35,839 nt of DNA from CAZSDU01 sp964605775. Lineage in GTDB: Bacteria; Bacteroidota; Bacteroidia; Bacteroidales; FEN-979. The notes below the pieces were generated by a model, which was not told where the DNA came from, ran no database searches, and saw only the letters and a list, made by a program, of their open reading frames with translations. Both the position numbers and the translations under genes were made by a program. This document shows positions 1 through 9,264 of this stretch, piece after piece. The stretch is from contig CAZSDU010000028.1 in the NCBI GenBank assembly GCA_964605775.1, forward strand, positions 1-35,839. Direction: 5' to 3'. Each line of letters begins with the position of its first letter. The stretch's first letter is position 1.

Positions 1-20
1 AGGGAATTTTATTATTTTAA

Positions 21-545
21 TTAGAAATGACAGTAAAATATTTTCTGGAAAATTACTAATAAGGTAATTATAGAAAGATTACTAATTATTGATTTTTTCA
101 TATAGTACAAATAGGTTGAAGTTGTTTTCAAGGTAAAAATAGATAAAAACCTTGAATGAAATATTATATATCTTTCCCTCAGATAATAAAGGATCAACTC
201 CTGAAATGCTTTTGCATTCAGGTTTTCCCTTTGAACCATCTCGCTTTTATTACCCGGCTTCTTGACTTCAATAAGAACGCCAGGCAAACTTTTGGAATCA
301 CTACCGGTATGGATCACAAGATCATTCCGGCCTTTGGTATTGATATAAAAGTTTGGGGAATAAAATGTATTCTTTAAAAAATCACCCAGGTCATTTTTGT
401 TGTGTTCCTCTGATTCTTTTTCATCTAACCCATCCAGCAACCCGATAAGATTCTTCTTGAAGAGTTCTATCTCGATACGGGAAGGTTTTTTCTTTAAAAA
501 GGCCTTATTGAGAGATTTTCGTGGGGATAAGAGGGATAATTGTAT
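21..545 (-). pseudogene. Remnant of a type IIG restriction-modification enzyme, N-terminal part
   Basis: The minus-strand frame is open from a TGA at 567-569 down to 21. Its upstream part contains SPRKSLNKAF and continues through ESEEHNKNDLGDFLKNTFY, NTKGRNDLVIH and VLIEVKKP to LNAKAFQELILYYLRER. I recognise this as the opening of large Eco57I-like enzymes (DUF7149-type N-terminus), which are normally around a thousand residues. The family-like text stops near base 171; the rest of the frame is AT-rich and matches nothing I know. There is no credible start codon between the upstream TGA and the conserved block, since the first M-type codon (TTG, 440) lies inside it. Both ends are therefore missing, and the methylase and target-recognition parts are absent. 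This is a dead fragment, probably left from a lost defence gene. Confidence 0.7.
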
Positions 546-557
546 GATTAAGGAATG

Positions 558-587
558 ATTCTCTTTTCAAAAGTAGGAAAAGAGAAT
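558..587. repeat. Perfect 11-bp inverted repeat (hairpin)
   Basis: ATTCTCTTTTC at 558-568 and GAAAAGAGAAT at 577-587 are exact reverse complements around an 8-base loop. It spans the point where the restriction-enzyme remnant loses its open frame. No T-run follows on either strand, so it is not a standard intrinsic terminator. Confidence 0.6.
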
Positions 588-688
588 GAATACAGGGTAA
601 AAAAATTGTCATTCGTTGCGTTTGAGTAGAAAAAAAATGTCATCTTTAGCTTTCCTCAAATCAGAATCGCATTTTCCGATATTTTAAC

Positions 689-726
689 AAGGGTTTCTAA
701 CCCTTAGGCTTACCGAAATGTAAGCC
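689..726. repeat. Two adjacent perfect 7-bp hairpins
   Basis: AAGGGTT/AACCCTT (689-695 and 699-705, 3-base loop) is followed one base later by GGCTTAC/GTAAGCC (707-713 and 720-726, 6-base loop). The pair lies about 35 bases before the likely promoter of the coiled-coil gene. It could be a protein site, an RNA structure or an old terminator pair; the sequence does not decide this. Confidence 0.5.
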
Positions 727-759
727 ATAAATCCTGTTGACTTTCAGTATTTTATATTG

Positions 760-767
760 TATATTTA
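760..767 (+). promoter_or_regulatory. Candidate -7 box of the coiled-coil gene
   Basis: TATATTTA matches the Bacteroidota TAnnTTTG element except for the last base and lies 26 bases before the ATG at 794. The match is imperfect. Confidence 0.35.
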
Positions 768-793
768 CCGCAGTAAATTTAAACCGGTAAACC

Positions 794-1537
794 ATGAAAA
801 AATTATTCGCCATTTGTTCATTGCTTATTATCTGCGTGGGCTTATACGCCCAGAATGCAGAATACATACAGAAAAAAGACTTCCAGACGGAAAAAAAGAA
901 AATTGTTGAAAGTATCAACGGGGTGAAGAAATCGCTGTCTGCACAATCCAAGCTTCAGGATAGCCTCAACCAAACCCAGGCTTTGCTGAAAGCCGAGTTT
1001 TCCAGGCTGTCGGATTCCATTAACAAGCAATCCGCGACCCTTAAGGAACTCCAGGAAAAAGTTGAGTTTTCCCAGGAAAAAACCAATTCCTTCAGGGTGT
1101 ATTTTTACATTATTCTGATCATTTCTTTTGTCCTTGTGCTGATCGTATTTTTCTTTTTACGTTCAGCAATGCGTGGAATTAAAGCTGAACTCAGTGAGGC
1201 GGTTGGGGTTTTAAAGGATAAAACTGACAAGGAGTTCGAAAAGATCCATTCAGGTATCTCTGAGCAGGCTGAAGCAATCATTAACCATAACAATGAGCTG
1301 AAGCTGAAGTTGACGGAATTAGAATCGTCATTCCATCAACAGCAGAAAGAAAATGAGGAGTATCATCATGAATATTCAGCAAAGATTCAGGAAAAATTCA
1401 ATGAAATTCTGCATTCAACAGAAATGATGGACAAATCACAGAAAGAAGCCATTCAGATGATTGAAGAAAAGCTGAAAACCAGATGGGCTTCAACTGATGC
1501 CAAACTGGCTGAGATCAATGCGAAGCTGCTGAAATAA
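794..1537 (+). CDS. Membrane-anchored coiled-coil protein, function unknown
   Basis: This 247-residue protein begins with a cleavable-looking signal peptide (residues 1-19, ending LYAQ). A heptad-rich helical stretch follows at about 24-95 and a strong transmembrane segment at about 102-122 (VYFYIILIISFVLVLIVFFF). A second long charged coiled coil, rich in Glu, Lys and Gln, runs to the end. No enzymatic motif is visible. The layout suggests one coiled-coil domain on each side of the inner membrane, as in proteins that brace envelope machinery, but I do not recognise a family. It has its own promoter candidate, and its last 23 bases overlap the 3' end of the convergent transglutaminase-like gene. 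Confidence 0.75.
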   Translation: MKKLFAICSLLIICVGLYAQNAEYIQKKDFQTEKKKIVESINGVKKSLSAQSKLQDSLNQTQALLKAEFSRLSDSINKQSATLKELQEKVEFSQEKTNSFRVYFYIILIISFVLVLIVFFFLRSAMRGIKAELSEAVGVLKDKTDKEFEKIHSGISEQAEAIINHNNELKLKLTELESSFHQQQKENEEYHHEYSAKIQEKFNEILHSTEMMDKSQKEAIQMIEEKLKTRWASTDAKLAEINAKLLK

Positions 1538-4178
1538 TTTTCACCAGATCGTTTCCGAGTCCGATGCGGTAACCCTTTGAAAAGTAAAGGATTTCACCTT
1601 TATCATTCACAAAGCAGACTACGGGTTGCTGCAGTACTTCAGATTGTTTCATGGCTGCTGCCAATGCTTTTATGCCTGACGGATGGGCGGTACGGTAAAG
1701 AATTCCACTGGGTAATGCGGTTTGATGTTGCTGCTGAAAATCATGCTTCTCCTGATCACTGGAAAAGAGAAGAAGAATGTTTCCTTTCCATTTTTCAAAA
1801 TCAGTCTTTTTCGCTTTCATCTCAGCCACAAAATGCTTGCTTGGCTCCTTAGCGGGTTCCATCCAGGCCAGGATCAATCCATTGCCGGTACGGAGCGATG
1901 CTTTCTTTTCCTGAACCAGAGAGGGGATGAAGGTATTCAGATCAAGCTTTCCTAATGCAGCGATAGGCGCGTAGTGCTTTCGCAAGTGAATGGTCTCCTT
2001 AAAAAGCTGGTCGGTTTCGATGTTGAAATATTGCATTTCAGCTAGCACCGTCCCGCCTGTAATCCTGTTCCCGCTTACCAGAACATAATATCCCGGGGAC
2101 AGATCCAGTGAACACGGAAATGATTTCAGCAAGGGATGGTTTTCATAATCGAGAGAGGTAAAGAAGCCCTCTGCAAATTTCCCGATCGTGAAATGGGTAT
2201 AGTATTCCGGAGTGATTTTATTTCCGGGATCTGACGAAAGTCCTAATGTCCCTCGTTCTCCTGAATCCGAAGGGGCTTCATCAAAAAAGACATCCATCCA
2301 TTTTTCCCGAAAAAAATACTGTGGAACACGTGTCCCGGGTTCCAACCTCGCCGCTATTCCGAAACTCCGACAAATGGCAATGAAGCATATATCCCTGGAA
2401 TGTTCATCCGATATCCGGAGTTCATATACCCCTCTTGGGGTCAGCGGAGCCCTGCCATAATTGGCCGTTTTGTTAATGGCAATGTTCGATTTAATCCATT
2501 CCGTTATTTTTTCCGGATTGTTTCTTGCCAGCAGGATGAAAGCGGTATCGAATTTTTTCTGAAAAAATACTTTGTAAGGTTTAAGCCATTCATTATCGAT
2601 GCGCGGACAAAGAACATATTGAACGTACATTTCCCGGCTAAGACCAGACTGCACATAGGGAGCGGAATGAAGGATATGATCAGAAAGTACTTCCGGATCC
2701 ACATCCCTCAGGTCTTTTTCCGAAACGGAAGACAATAAAGGGAAGGCCAGATGCTTGAATTCAAGTGGGATTTCTGAAATAAAATTAATCAGTTCACGCC
2801 AGTTTCCGCGGCTTTGTTTTAAAAAACGCCAAAGCGTGTCGGGATTTATTTTCAGTATCCTGGCCAGCCGGAAAGTCTTCACAGAGTCAATAAAGGTGGA
2901 TTCATAATTTGTTCTTACCCTGTCTTCAAATGCCAGTTTTTCAGCATTTGACTGCTTCAATGAATCGTTTCTCTCCATTACCACATTTTGCTCCTGAGGA
3001 GGAACCAGGTCATATTCTTCCCGATATACCATCCCGGGTTTCTGGTCAAGAACGACGATAATGGTATCTTTATCTGTTGCATTAACCTTTTTTGAGGAGT
3101 AAAATCCGTTTTTCGCGGCACGGATGATCAGATCTCCATACCCCGTCAGAAAAGAAGCCCTGCCCTCCAGGTCTGAAAAAGTGGTGTATAGGGCATAAAA
3201 TTCCGCATAATTGTACAGCTGAAATTCAACCCTTGCACTATCGACAGGGTTCATGTTAACATCCTTGACCTTTACCATGATCCTTCTGGTTTGTGTATAG
3301 TTAGGAAGCACATTGATCCGAGTGAACCTTTCATCCCTGAGAAGCACATCTTCTGGTCCATCGTAATTTCCGAATACATTGGTGCTGACCAGCATCGCTC
3401 TTTTTGCAGGAGCCGTAAACCAGGCGATATCCAGGTCGGTTTCAGGTTCACATGCACCGATGAAATGCCATTTACCATCGACCCAGACTTCCACCCAGGC
3501 ATGATTGTCATCGCAATGGGCCCATCGCGGGGTATAACATTGTCTTGCCGGTATCCCGACCGATCTCAGGGCAGCAACGGTGAGCGTGGATTCTTCCCCG
3601 CATCTCCCGAAGGCAGTTTTTACGGTTGCAAGAGGTGAAGAAGAACGGCCATCTGTACCCTTGTAGGTGACTTTTTCATGGCACCAGTGGTTGACTTCCA
3701 GCACAGCTTCTTTCATCGTTAAATTTCGAACCCGGTCTTCGATCTCGGTAAAAAACACCCATCTTGCTGAATCGAGGTTTTCGTTATTTACCCTGACGGG
3801 CAGAACAAAATGCCTGAAAATCGCTTCCGGAATTTGCTTTCCCCATGAAAAGGTATCCCTGGCAGCCAGGGTTGCCCTGACATTTTTGAGATAAAACTCC
3901 CCGTTATAATCAGCAAGATCGCTGAGGGGCATATAAGCATACAGGAATTTTAATGCTTCTTTTTCTGCCGTTGATAAATCCTCATCAAAAACTTTAAAAA
4001 GCTGTTCGGACCGTTGTTTTGCAAGTTTCTTTTGTTTTTCAAACTGAATCTCCACCTTTTCCCGATAAGCTTTATTGGTAATGAAATGAGGGTCGTGATG
4101 GCAGGATGTAATAAGGATGGAGAGGAAAAGAAAAGAACTTATCTGCCGAAAGGAAATTAAGTGTTGAATGAACTTCAT
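1515..4178 (-). CDS. Transglutaminase-like lipoprotein with a second, degenerate domain
   Basis: This 887-residue protein has a lipoprotein signal with lipobox LITSC (Cys26). A transglutaminase/protease-like core lies at about 150-250: GRCGEES carries the candidate nucleophile Cys193, DNHAWVEVW carries His226, and GACEPE follows as the likely acidic part of the triad. A carboxypeptidase-regulatory-like beta domain seems to follow (about 300-375). A second transglutaminase-like unit sits near 590-650 (FIAICRSFGIAARLEPGTRVP), but SRD stands where the first unit has RCG, so it probably lacks a nucleophile. The last 90 residues, ending PVVCFVNDKGEILYFSKGY, resemble a thioredoxin-like fold without CxxC. 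It likely acts at the cell surface or in the periplasm on peptides or proteins; the substrate is unknown. It lies 107 bases downstream of the GH31 gene. Confidence 0.8.
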   Translation of the reverse strand: MKFIQHLISFRQISSFLFLSILITSCHHDPHFITNKAYREKVEIQFEKQKKLAKQRSEQLFKVFDEDLSTAEKEALKFLYAYMPLSDLADYNGEFYLKNVRATLAARDTFSWGKQIPEAIFRHFVLPVRVNNENLDSARWVFFTEIEDRVRNLTMKEAVLEVNHWCHEKVTYKGTDGRSSSPLATVKTAFGRCGEESTLTVAALRSVGIPARQCYTPRWAHCDDNHAWVEVWVDGKWHFIGACEPETDLDIAWFTAPAKRAMLVSTNVFGNYDGPEDVLLRDERFTRINVLPNYTQTRRIMVKVKDVNMNPVDSARVEFQLYNYAEFYALYTTFSDLEGRASFLTGYGDLIIRAAKNGFYSSKKVNATDKDTIIVVLDQKPGMVYREEYDLVPPQEQNVVMERNDSLKQSNAEKLAFEDRVRTNYESTFIDSVKTFRLARILKINPDTLWRFLKQSRGNWRELINFISEIPLEFKHLAFPLLSSVSEKDLRDVDPEVLSDHILHSAPYVQSGLSREMYVQYVLCPRIDNEWLKPYKVFFQKKFDTAFILLARNNPEKITEWIKSNIAINKTANYGRAPLTPRGVYELRISDEHSRDICFIAICRSFGIAARLEPGTRVPQYFFREKWMDVFFDEAPSDSGERGTLGLSSDPGNKITPEYYTHFTIGKFAEGFFTSLDYENHPLLKSFPCSLDLSPGYYVLVSGNRITGGTVLAEMQYFNIETDQLFKETIHLRKHYAPIAALGKLDLNTFIPSLVQEKKASLRTGNGLILAWMEPAKEPSKHFVAEMKAKKTDFEKWKGNILLLFSSDQEKHDFQQQHQTALPSGILYRTAHPSGIKALAAAMKQSEVLQQPVVCFVNDKGEILYFSKGYRIGLGNDLVKIISAASH

Positions 4179-4285
4179 TTGATATTGCTTTGATTTTTCT
4201 AACTTCAGGAATATTTTCTAACGCTTCGTTTTTGGTTCATCTTACCTTAAGCACTTTCACTTCATGCATTAGCCTGAATTGTTCG

Positions 4286-6679
4286 TCAATAGGTTACCTC
4301 AAATGCTGATGTAAAAAGTGGAAACTCACCGGCACGTGTACCGTCAGATTGCAATTTCAGGCTGACGTTCTTTCCATTGGCACGAACCGCCATGACATCA
4401 TGAAAAGCATGAAGGATCAGTCGGATGGAGGAAAATTTTGAGGAATATGAACCCATGGGCTTTTCGAATATAATTTTGCGTTCTGCTGGAATAAAGCTGA
4501 TGTTCCTCTGGTAGTAGGCTCCTTTTTCATAATTATAAGTTGTCCCATCGTCCTCATAGTAGTTCAAAGTGTTAGGCTGGGTTCCATGATAGATATGGAG
4601 TTCAAGAACATCAGAGGGTTTCTGGTCGGTGAACTGGATGACCGATTGCATGGGAATGATTCCGGATGCTCTGATAAAAACAGGCAAGTCGTGGAGAGGG
4701 GCATCCACAATCACTTCATGGCCACCCTGGAAAAACTGTCCGGTACTCATCCTGTACCATTCTCCTGCAGGCAGGTAAACCTTGGCAAAATTTTGTGTGG
4801 AGGAAACAGGCGCAACGAGCAGGTTATCCCCGAACATATACTGATTCTGATAACGCCGGTCCCAGATTTTTTCATCGTAGGTGTAATGGATGGCAAGCGT
4901 TCTGGCTACAGGCATTCCATTCCGGGATGACTGGTAAAAGGCTGAATAAATGTAGGGGAGGAGTTTGTACCTCAGGGAGATCAATTCGATGGAAAGGTTT
5001 TCCACCTCTTTTCCGAACGACCAGGGTTCCTTGGCTTTGGTATCCCAGGCTGAATGGTTCCTGAAAAAAGGGGTGAAAACACCCAGGTTCAGCCAACGTT
5101 GGTAGAGTTCTTTTGTCGGATTGCCCATAAATCCTCCGAGATCGGGACCGGCAAAGGCTATTCCCGACAATCCCATGCTGTTTACCATACGGCAGGAGAG
5201 CAGCATATGATCATCGGTAGCTTCGTTATCTCCTGTCCAGACTGCCGAATAGCGCTGAATTCCGGCAAAGCCCGCACGGGAAAGGATAAAGGGTCTTTTG
5301 CCCTTCATTAATGCCGTGGTTCCTTCGCAGCTTGCCTTTGCCATATTCAGCCCATAAATATTATGTGCACGGGCCATGCTTCCCTGATGACTGTCGAAAT
5401 CAAGCTGAACGATGTCGGGTATGTTTTGTCCCCAGGTGGAAGGTTCGTTCATATCGTTCCAGAAACCTTCCACGCCGGGTTCTGTCAGACTGCTGAATGA
5501 ATTACCCCACCATTGACGGACTAGCTCACTGGTGAAATCAGGAAAATGACATCGTCCCGGCCATACATCGCCCGTATAATAAGATCCATCGGGGTACTTT
5601 ATGAAAAAGTCGTTTTTCACTCCTTCATCATAGGCCAAATACCCTTTCTGAATCTTGATGCCCGGATCCACAATGGTGGCGAGGTGAAATCCCATATTGT
5701 TAAGCTTTTTAATCATTTCTCCAGGGTTCGGGAAACGTTCTTTGTCCCAGGTGAAGATTTTATAGGAATCCATATAATCAATATCCAGATAGATCACATC
5801 ACAGGGAATTTTCTTGTCGCGGAATTTCTGAGCCAGTGAGAGTACTTCTGTTTCAGGGAAATAACTCCAGCGGCATTGTTGGTATCCAAGGCTCCACAGC
5901 GGAGGCATTTTCATACGTCCGGTTAGCCAGGTATAATCTTCAATAATCCTTGCGATGGAAGGCGCTCCGAAGAAATAATAGTTCATTTCCCCGTTTGCAG
6001 CTGAAAACCAGGAGAACCGGTTATCGCTGGAAGCAGCAAAGTCAAATTGGGTGCGGTAAGTGTTGTCGAGGAAAATACCGTAAGTTACCTGATCATGAAT
6101 ACCCATATAAAACGGGATGCTGACATATAACGGATCTTCATTCACTCCATAAGCAGGAACATCTGCGTTCCACATCTCGTATTTACAGCCGCGGCGGTCG
6201 AGGTTACCGGTCTTCTCTCCCAAACCGATAAATCTTTCCCGGGCAAAGACTTTTTTATAACAGCTCACTGCTGTTCCCTGCCAGGTATAGGCGAAATCGC
6301 GGTAGTCCTCGCTGATCACCTGGTTCTTCAGATTGAAAAACCTTAAAGCGAGTGAATTTTTATCGATAAATATTTTCAGGGAATCCGTAGTTAACTGCCA
6401 CTCTCCTCCATCTTCCCTGATCTCGTTGAAATTTCCAGAGGCTTGCTGAATGACCGAATAGGATAAATCATCTGCAAAATCAGACTGGGATAGCCGGATC
6501 CGGATGACATCCGGTGCATAGACCAGTATCATCATAAGCGCGTTTTCCGATCGGATCAATACCCCATGGTCAATGGGAGACAGGGATTTCATTTTACCTG
6601 GTTGGATGACCTGGTCAGATTGTGCCGAAACCCTGAAAACAAAAAAGATGCCAATGAACAGAATAAGTTTTTTTTTCAT
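4286..6679 (-). CDS. Glycoside hydrolase family 31, exported alpha-glucosidase-type enzyme
   Basis: This 797-residue GH31 enzyme starts with a signal peptide (1-20, cleaved after VSA). The N-terminal beta domain covers about 25-235. The TIM barrel carries the family nucleophile motif WNDMNEPS (Asp409) and the acid/base motif WTGDN (Asp484); RAGFAG and FFRNHS are also family-typical. A C-terminal beta domain includes YYEDDGTTYNYEKG, typical of the DUF5110 region. Family members retain configuration while cleaving alpha-glucosides, alpha-xylosides or related sugars. The residues visible here do not settle which, though the overall sequence is most like alpha-glucosidases. It starts 30 bases after the end of the HypD-like gene on the same strand, so the two probably share a transcript. 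Confidence 0.92.
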   Translation of the reverse strand: MKKKLILFIGIFFVFRVSAQSDQVIQPGKMKSLSPIDHGVLIRSENALMMILVYAPDVIRIRLSQSDFADDLSYSVIQQASGNFNEIREDGGEWQLTTDSLKIFIDKNSLALRFFNLKNQVISEDYRDFAYTWQGTAVSCYKKVFARERFIGLGEKTGNLDRRGCKYEMWNADVPAYGVNEDPLYVSIPFYMGIHDQVTYGIFLDNTYRTQFDFAASSDNRFSWFSAANGEMNYYFFGAPSIARIIEDYTWLTGRMKMPPLWSLGYQQCRWSYFPETEVLSLAQKFRDKKIPCDVIYLDIDYMDSYKIFTWDKERFPNPGEMIKKLNNMGFHLATIVDPGIKIQKGYLAYDEGVKNDFFIKYPDGSYYTGDVWPGRCHFPDFTSELVRQWWGNSFSSLTEPGVEGFWNDMNEPSTWGQNIPDIVQLDFDSHQGSMARAHNIYGLNMAKASCEGTTALMKGKRPFILSRAGFAGIQRYSAVWTGDNEATDDHMLLSCRMVNSMGLSGIAFAGPDLGGFMGNPTKELYQRWLNLGVFTPFFRNHSAWDTKAKEPWSFGKEVENLSIELISLRYKLLPYIYSAFYQSSRNGMPVARTLAIHYTYDEKIWDRRYQNQYMFGDNLLVAPVSSTQNFAKVYLPAGEWYRMSTGQFFQGGHEVIVDAPLHDLPVFIRASGIIPMQSVIQFTDQKPSDVLELHIYHGTQPNTLNYYEDDGTTYNYEKGAYYQRNISFIPAERKIIFEKPMGSYSSKFSSIRLILHAFHDVMAVRANGKNVSLKLQSDGTRAGEFPLFTSAFEVTY

Positions 6680-6709
6680 AATTCCTGAAACCTAAATCCT
6701 GATGATTAC

Positions 6710-9100
6710 TTATACCGACTGATGTTCTGTCCTCCGGATTATCTCATTTTGGAGGTCCTCCCCGAGATCATTGAAATAATCGCTGTAACCGGCCACCCTG
6801 ACAATCAAGTCGCGGTAATGCTCCGGCTTTTTTTGTGCATTCCTCAATGTATCCGCCGATACAACATTGAACTGGATATGATGACCATTCATGCGGAAAT
6901 AGGAACGGATCAGGGCGGTCAGGGTATGGATGCTTTCCTTGCCTTCAAAGAATGCGGGAGAAAACTTCTGGTTCAGCAGGGTCCCTCCGGTACGCAGATG
7001 ATCGATCCGGGCTGCAGATTTCAGCACGGCAGTCGGCCCTTTGGTATCGGCGCCCTGAACCGGAGAAATACCCTCCGACAAGGGTTGGCCGGCTTTTCTG
7101 CCATCAGGGAGTGCCCCGGTAACGCTTCCAAAATAAATGTGGGAAGTAGTTGGTAAAAGGTTGATGTGGTGTTTTCCTCCTATGGCATTCGATCGTCCGT
7201 CAACGGCCGAATAAAAAATGTCAAACACTTCTTCTGCCTGCTGATCAGCAGCATCATCGTCATTACCATATTTGGGCGTTTTATAAACCAATTCCACCCT
7301 GAATTCTTCGAAATCCAGGAAATCATTTTCCAGGGCTTTGAGCATCGCAGTCATGGAAATCGTCTGGTGATCAAAAACATGATATTTCAGGGAAGTCAGG
7401 GAATCAGTGATGCTTCCCATTCCGACGCCCTGGATATAAGTGGTATTATAACGGGCTCCCCCGGCATTATAATCCATCCCCTTGCTAATACAATCCTCTA
7501 TTATCAGGGAAAGAAAAGGAACAGGCATGTGATCGGCAAAAATACGGGAGATGATGTTATTCCCCCTGATTTTTAGGTCAGTGAAATAATTCAGTTGGGT
7601 TCTGAAGGCAGTCATCAGGTCCTCAAATGACCGAAATTCCGCCGGATTTCCGCTACGGATACCGATCTGTTTCCGGGTTCTGGGGTCAAGTCCATCATGC
7701 AGGGTGATCTCTAAAACCTTTGGAAGGTTGAAATATCCGCTCAGAATGTAAGCTTCAGTACCGAAAGCGCCGGCTTCCACACAACCACTTGCACCGCCGC
7801 AGCGGGCATCCGAGATGTCTTTCCCCTGCCTTAAAAGTTCCTGTATGATGGCATCGGTATTAAAACAGGAAGGCTGACCAAAACCGCTTTTAATGATTTC
7901 GAGGCTACGGTGTATCAATCGATCCGGATTCATTTTACTGATCTGAATCATAGCGCTTGGTTGAAGCAAACGCATTTCTTCAATGACATCCAGGATCAGG
8001 TAGCTCAGTTCATTGACTCCATCCTTGCCCTCAGGGGTTAATCCGCCGAGGTTGATCAGACAAAAATCTGTATAGGTATTGCTTTCAAGGGCGGTGATAC
8101 CGACTTTCGGAGGGGCCGGATGATTATGGAATTTAATCCAGAAACTTTGAAGGATTTCTTTGGCTTTTTCATGGGTCAGGCTACCATCCTCCATCTCTTT
8201 TCTGTAAAAAGGATATAAATGCTGATCCAGCCTGCCGGGGTTAAAGGAATCCCAGGGATTAAGTTCGGTGATCACCCCAAGATGGATAAACCAATAGGAT
8301 TGCAGGGCCTCATGGAAGGTACGGGGGGCATGGGCCGGCACATGACGGCAAATGCCTGCAAGATGAAGTAATTCTTCTGCAGATGACCATTGACCGACAT
8401 CAGATGAATTTTTATTATTCAGGATTTTAGATGCTTCGATTTCAAGATGATCAGCACAACGATTGGCAAACATGATCATTGCCCTGGCCGCGATTTCCAT
8501 GGCCCTGAGTTCCTCCTGTTTTTCATAAGCCTGGGGATCATTGAAAAAATCAAGCCGGGATATGGAATGATGAATATCATCAATCAGATCAAGCATGCCC
8601 TTATGATAAATTTTGTTCCCGGCTACGGTATGTCCTGGCGCCCTTTGTTCCTGGAATTCCGTAAATATACCCGCATGATAGGCATCCAGCCACTCCTGTG
8701 GAAGTGAACGCATGATCCGGTCACGGTTACTTCTTCCTTTCCAGAAAGGAATAATCTTTTCTTTGTATGTTTTCCGGGTCTCTTCATCCACCTTGAAGGA
8801 CACTTTAGGCCGGTCATTCAGGATTTCTAGGTCCTCTATCGTATGCAGGGTGATTTCGGGATAGGTGGGGACCGCTTTGGGGGCCGGACCTCTTTCTCCG
8901 ACGATCAGTTCCCCTGGATTAATACAGATGTGTTTGTGCCTGAGAATATATTCAAAGGTCATGGCCCGCATGACGGGAACAGAAACTTCACGGTCTATTC
9001 CCGTCTGATAAAATTCGGTAAGCAGTAAGGCTCTTTCGGCAGAAATCCTGTTTATGGCCTTCAGGCTTTTTTCCCTCAGTGTGTTGATCCTATCCGTCAT
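6710..9100 (-). CDS. hypD: Glycyl radical dehydratase, probable trans-4-hydroxy-L-proline dehydratase
   Basis: This cytoplasmic 796-residue protein has both hallmarks of a glycyl radical enzyme: the thiyl site GCVEAG (Cys440, Glu442) and the C-terminal radical loop RVAGYSD (Gly771). As recalled, the whole sequence tracks the clostridial hydroxyproline dehydratase closely, with ELIVGERGPAPKAVPTYPE, EQRAPGHTV, NAGGARYNTTYIQGVG and TGGTLLNQKFSP all in place. Pocket residues I remember for HypD fall here at constant offset (Asp284, Ser340, Tyr456, Thr651). HypD removes water from trans-4-hydroxy-L-proline to give pyrroline-5-carboxylate, which P5C reductase turns into proline. GCVEA replaces the GCVET I recall, a small difference near the active site. 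No intact P5C reductase is adjacent, and the activase is about 1.3 kb away across an opposing gene. A perfect TAnnTTTG box lies 15 bases upstream of the start. Confidence 0.85.
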   Translation of the reverse strand: MTDRINTLREKSLKAINRISAERALLLTEFYQTGIDREVSVPVMRAMTFEYILRHKHICINPGELIVGERGPAPKAVPTYPEITLHTIEDLEILNDRPKVSFKVDEETRKTYKEKIIPFWKGRSNRDRIMRSLPQEWLDAYHAGIFTEFQEQRAPGHTVAGNKIYHKGMLDLIDDIHHSISRLDFFNDPQAYEKQEELRAMEIAARAMIMFANRCADHLEIEASKILNNKNSSDVGQWSSAEELLHLAGICRHVPAHAPRTFHEALQSYWFIHLGVITELNPWDSFNPGRLDQHLYPFYRKEMEDGSLTHEKAKEILQSFWIKFHNHPAPPKVGITALESNTYTDFCLINLGGLTPEGKDGVNELSYLILDVIEEMRLLQPSAMIQISKMNPDRLIHRSLEIIKSGFGQPSCFNTDAIIQELLRQGKDISDARCGGASGCVEAGAFGTEAYILSGYFNLPKVLEITLHDGLDPRTRKQIGIRSGNPAEFRSFEDLMTAFRTQLNYFTDLKIRGNNIISRIFADHMPVPFLSLIIEDCISKGMDYNAGGARYNTTYIQGVGMGSITDSLTSLKYHVFDHQTISMTAMLKALENDFLDFEEFRVELVYKTPKYGNDDDAADQQAEEVFDIFYSAVDGRSNAIGGKHHINLLPTTSHIYFGSVTGALPDGRKAGQPLSEGISPVQGADTKGPTAVLKSAARIDHLRTGGTLLNQKFSPAFFEGKESIHTLTALIRSYFRMNGHHIQFNVVSADTLRNAQKKPEHYRDLIVRVAGYSDYFNDLGEDLQNEIIRRTEHQSV

Positions 9101-9115
9101 CCGTATAATTTCTTA

Positions 9116-9123
9116 CAAAGATA
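9116..9123 (-). promoter_or_regulatory. -7 box of the hypD promoter
   Basis: On the minus strand this reads TATCTTTG, a perfect TAnnTTTG, 15 bases before the hypD ATG. It implies a short leader and probably drives hypD and the GH31 gene together. Confidence 0.65.
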
Positions 9124-9229
9124 GCTGAAAATAAAAACTCAAGAAGCGGCTGATCTTCTTTGACCAAAAAAATGTCCTCATGAGATAGTGCAGTTTTCAG
9201 GATGAAATGATGAAAGGTTAAAATAAATG

Positions 9230-9237
9230 TATTTTTG
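9230..9237 (+). promoter_or_regulatory. -7 box of the GT87-type gene
   Basis: TATTTTTG is a perfect TAnnTTTG, 27 bases before the ATG at 9265. With the box at 9116-9123 it makes a divergent promoter region of about 120 bases. Confidence 0.6.
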
Positions 9238-9264
9238 CATTCTTTCGCTGACGACTAAGTATAT

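Noticed and set aside
4179..4285. Promoter for the transglutaminase-like gene in the gap after GH31.
   Set aside because: No TAnnTTTG box is present on the minus strand; only repeated GTTAGAAAA text, too weak to call.
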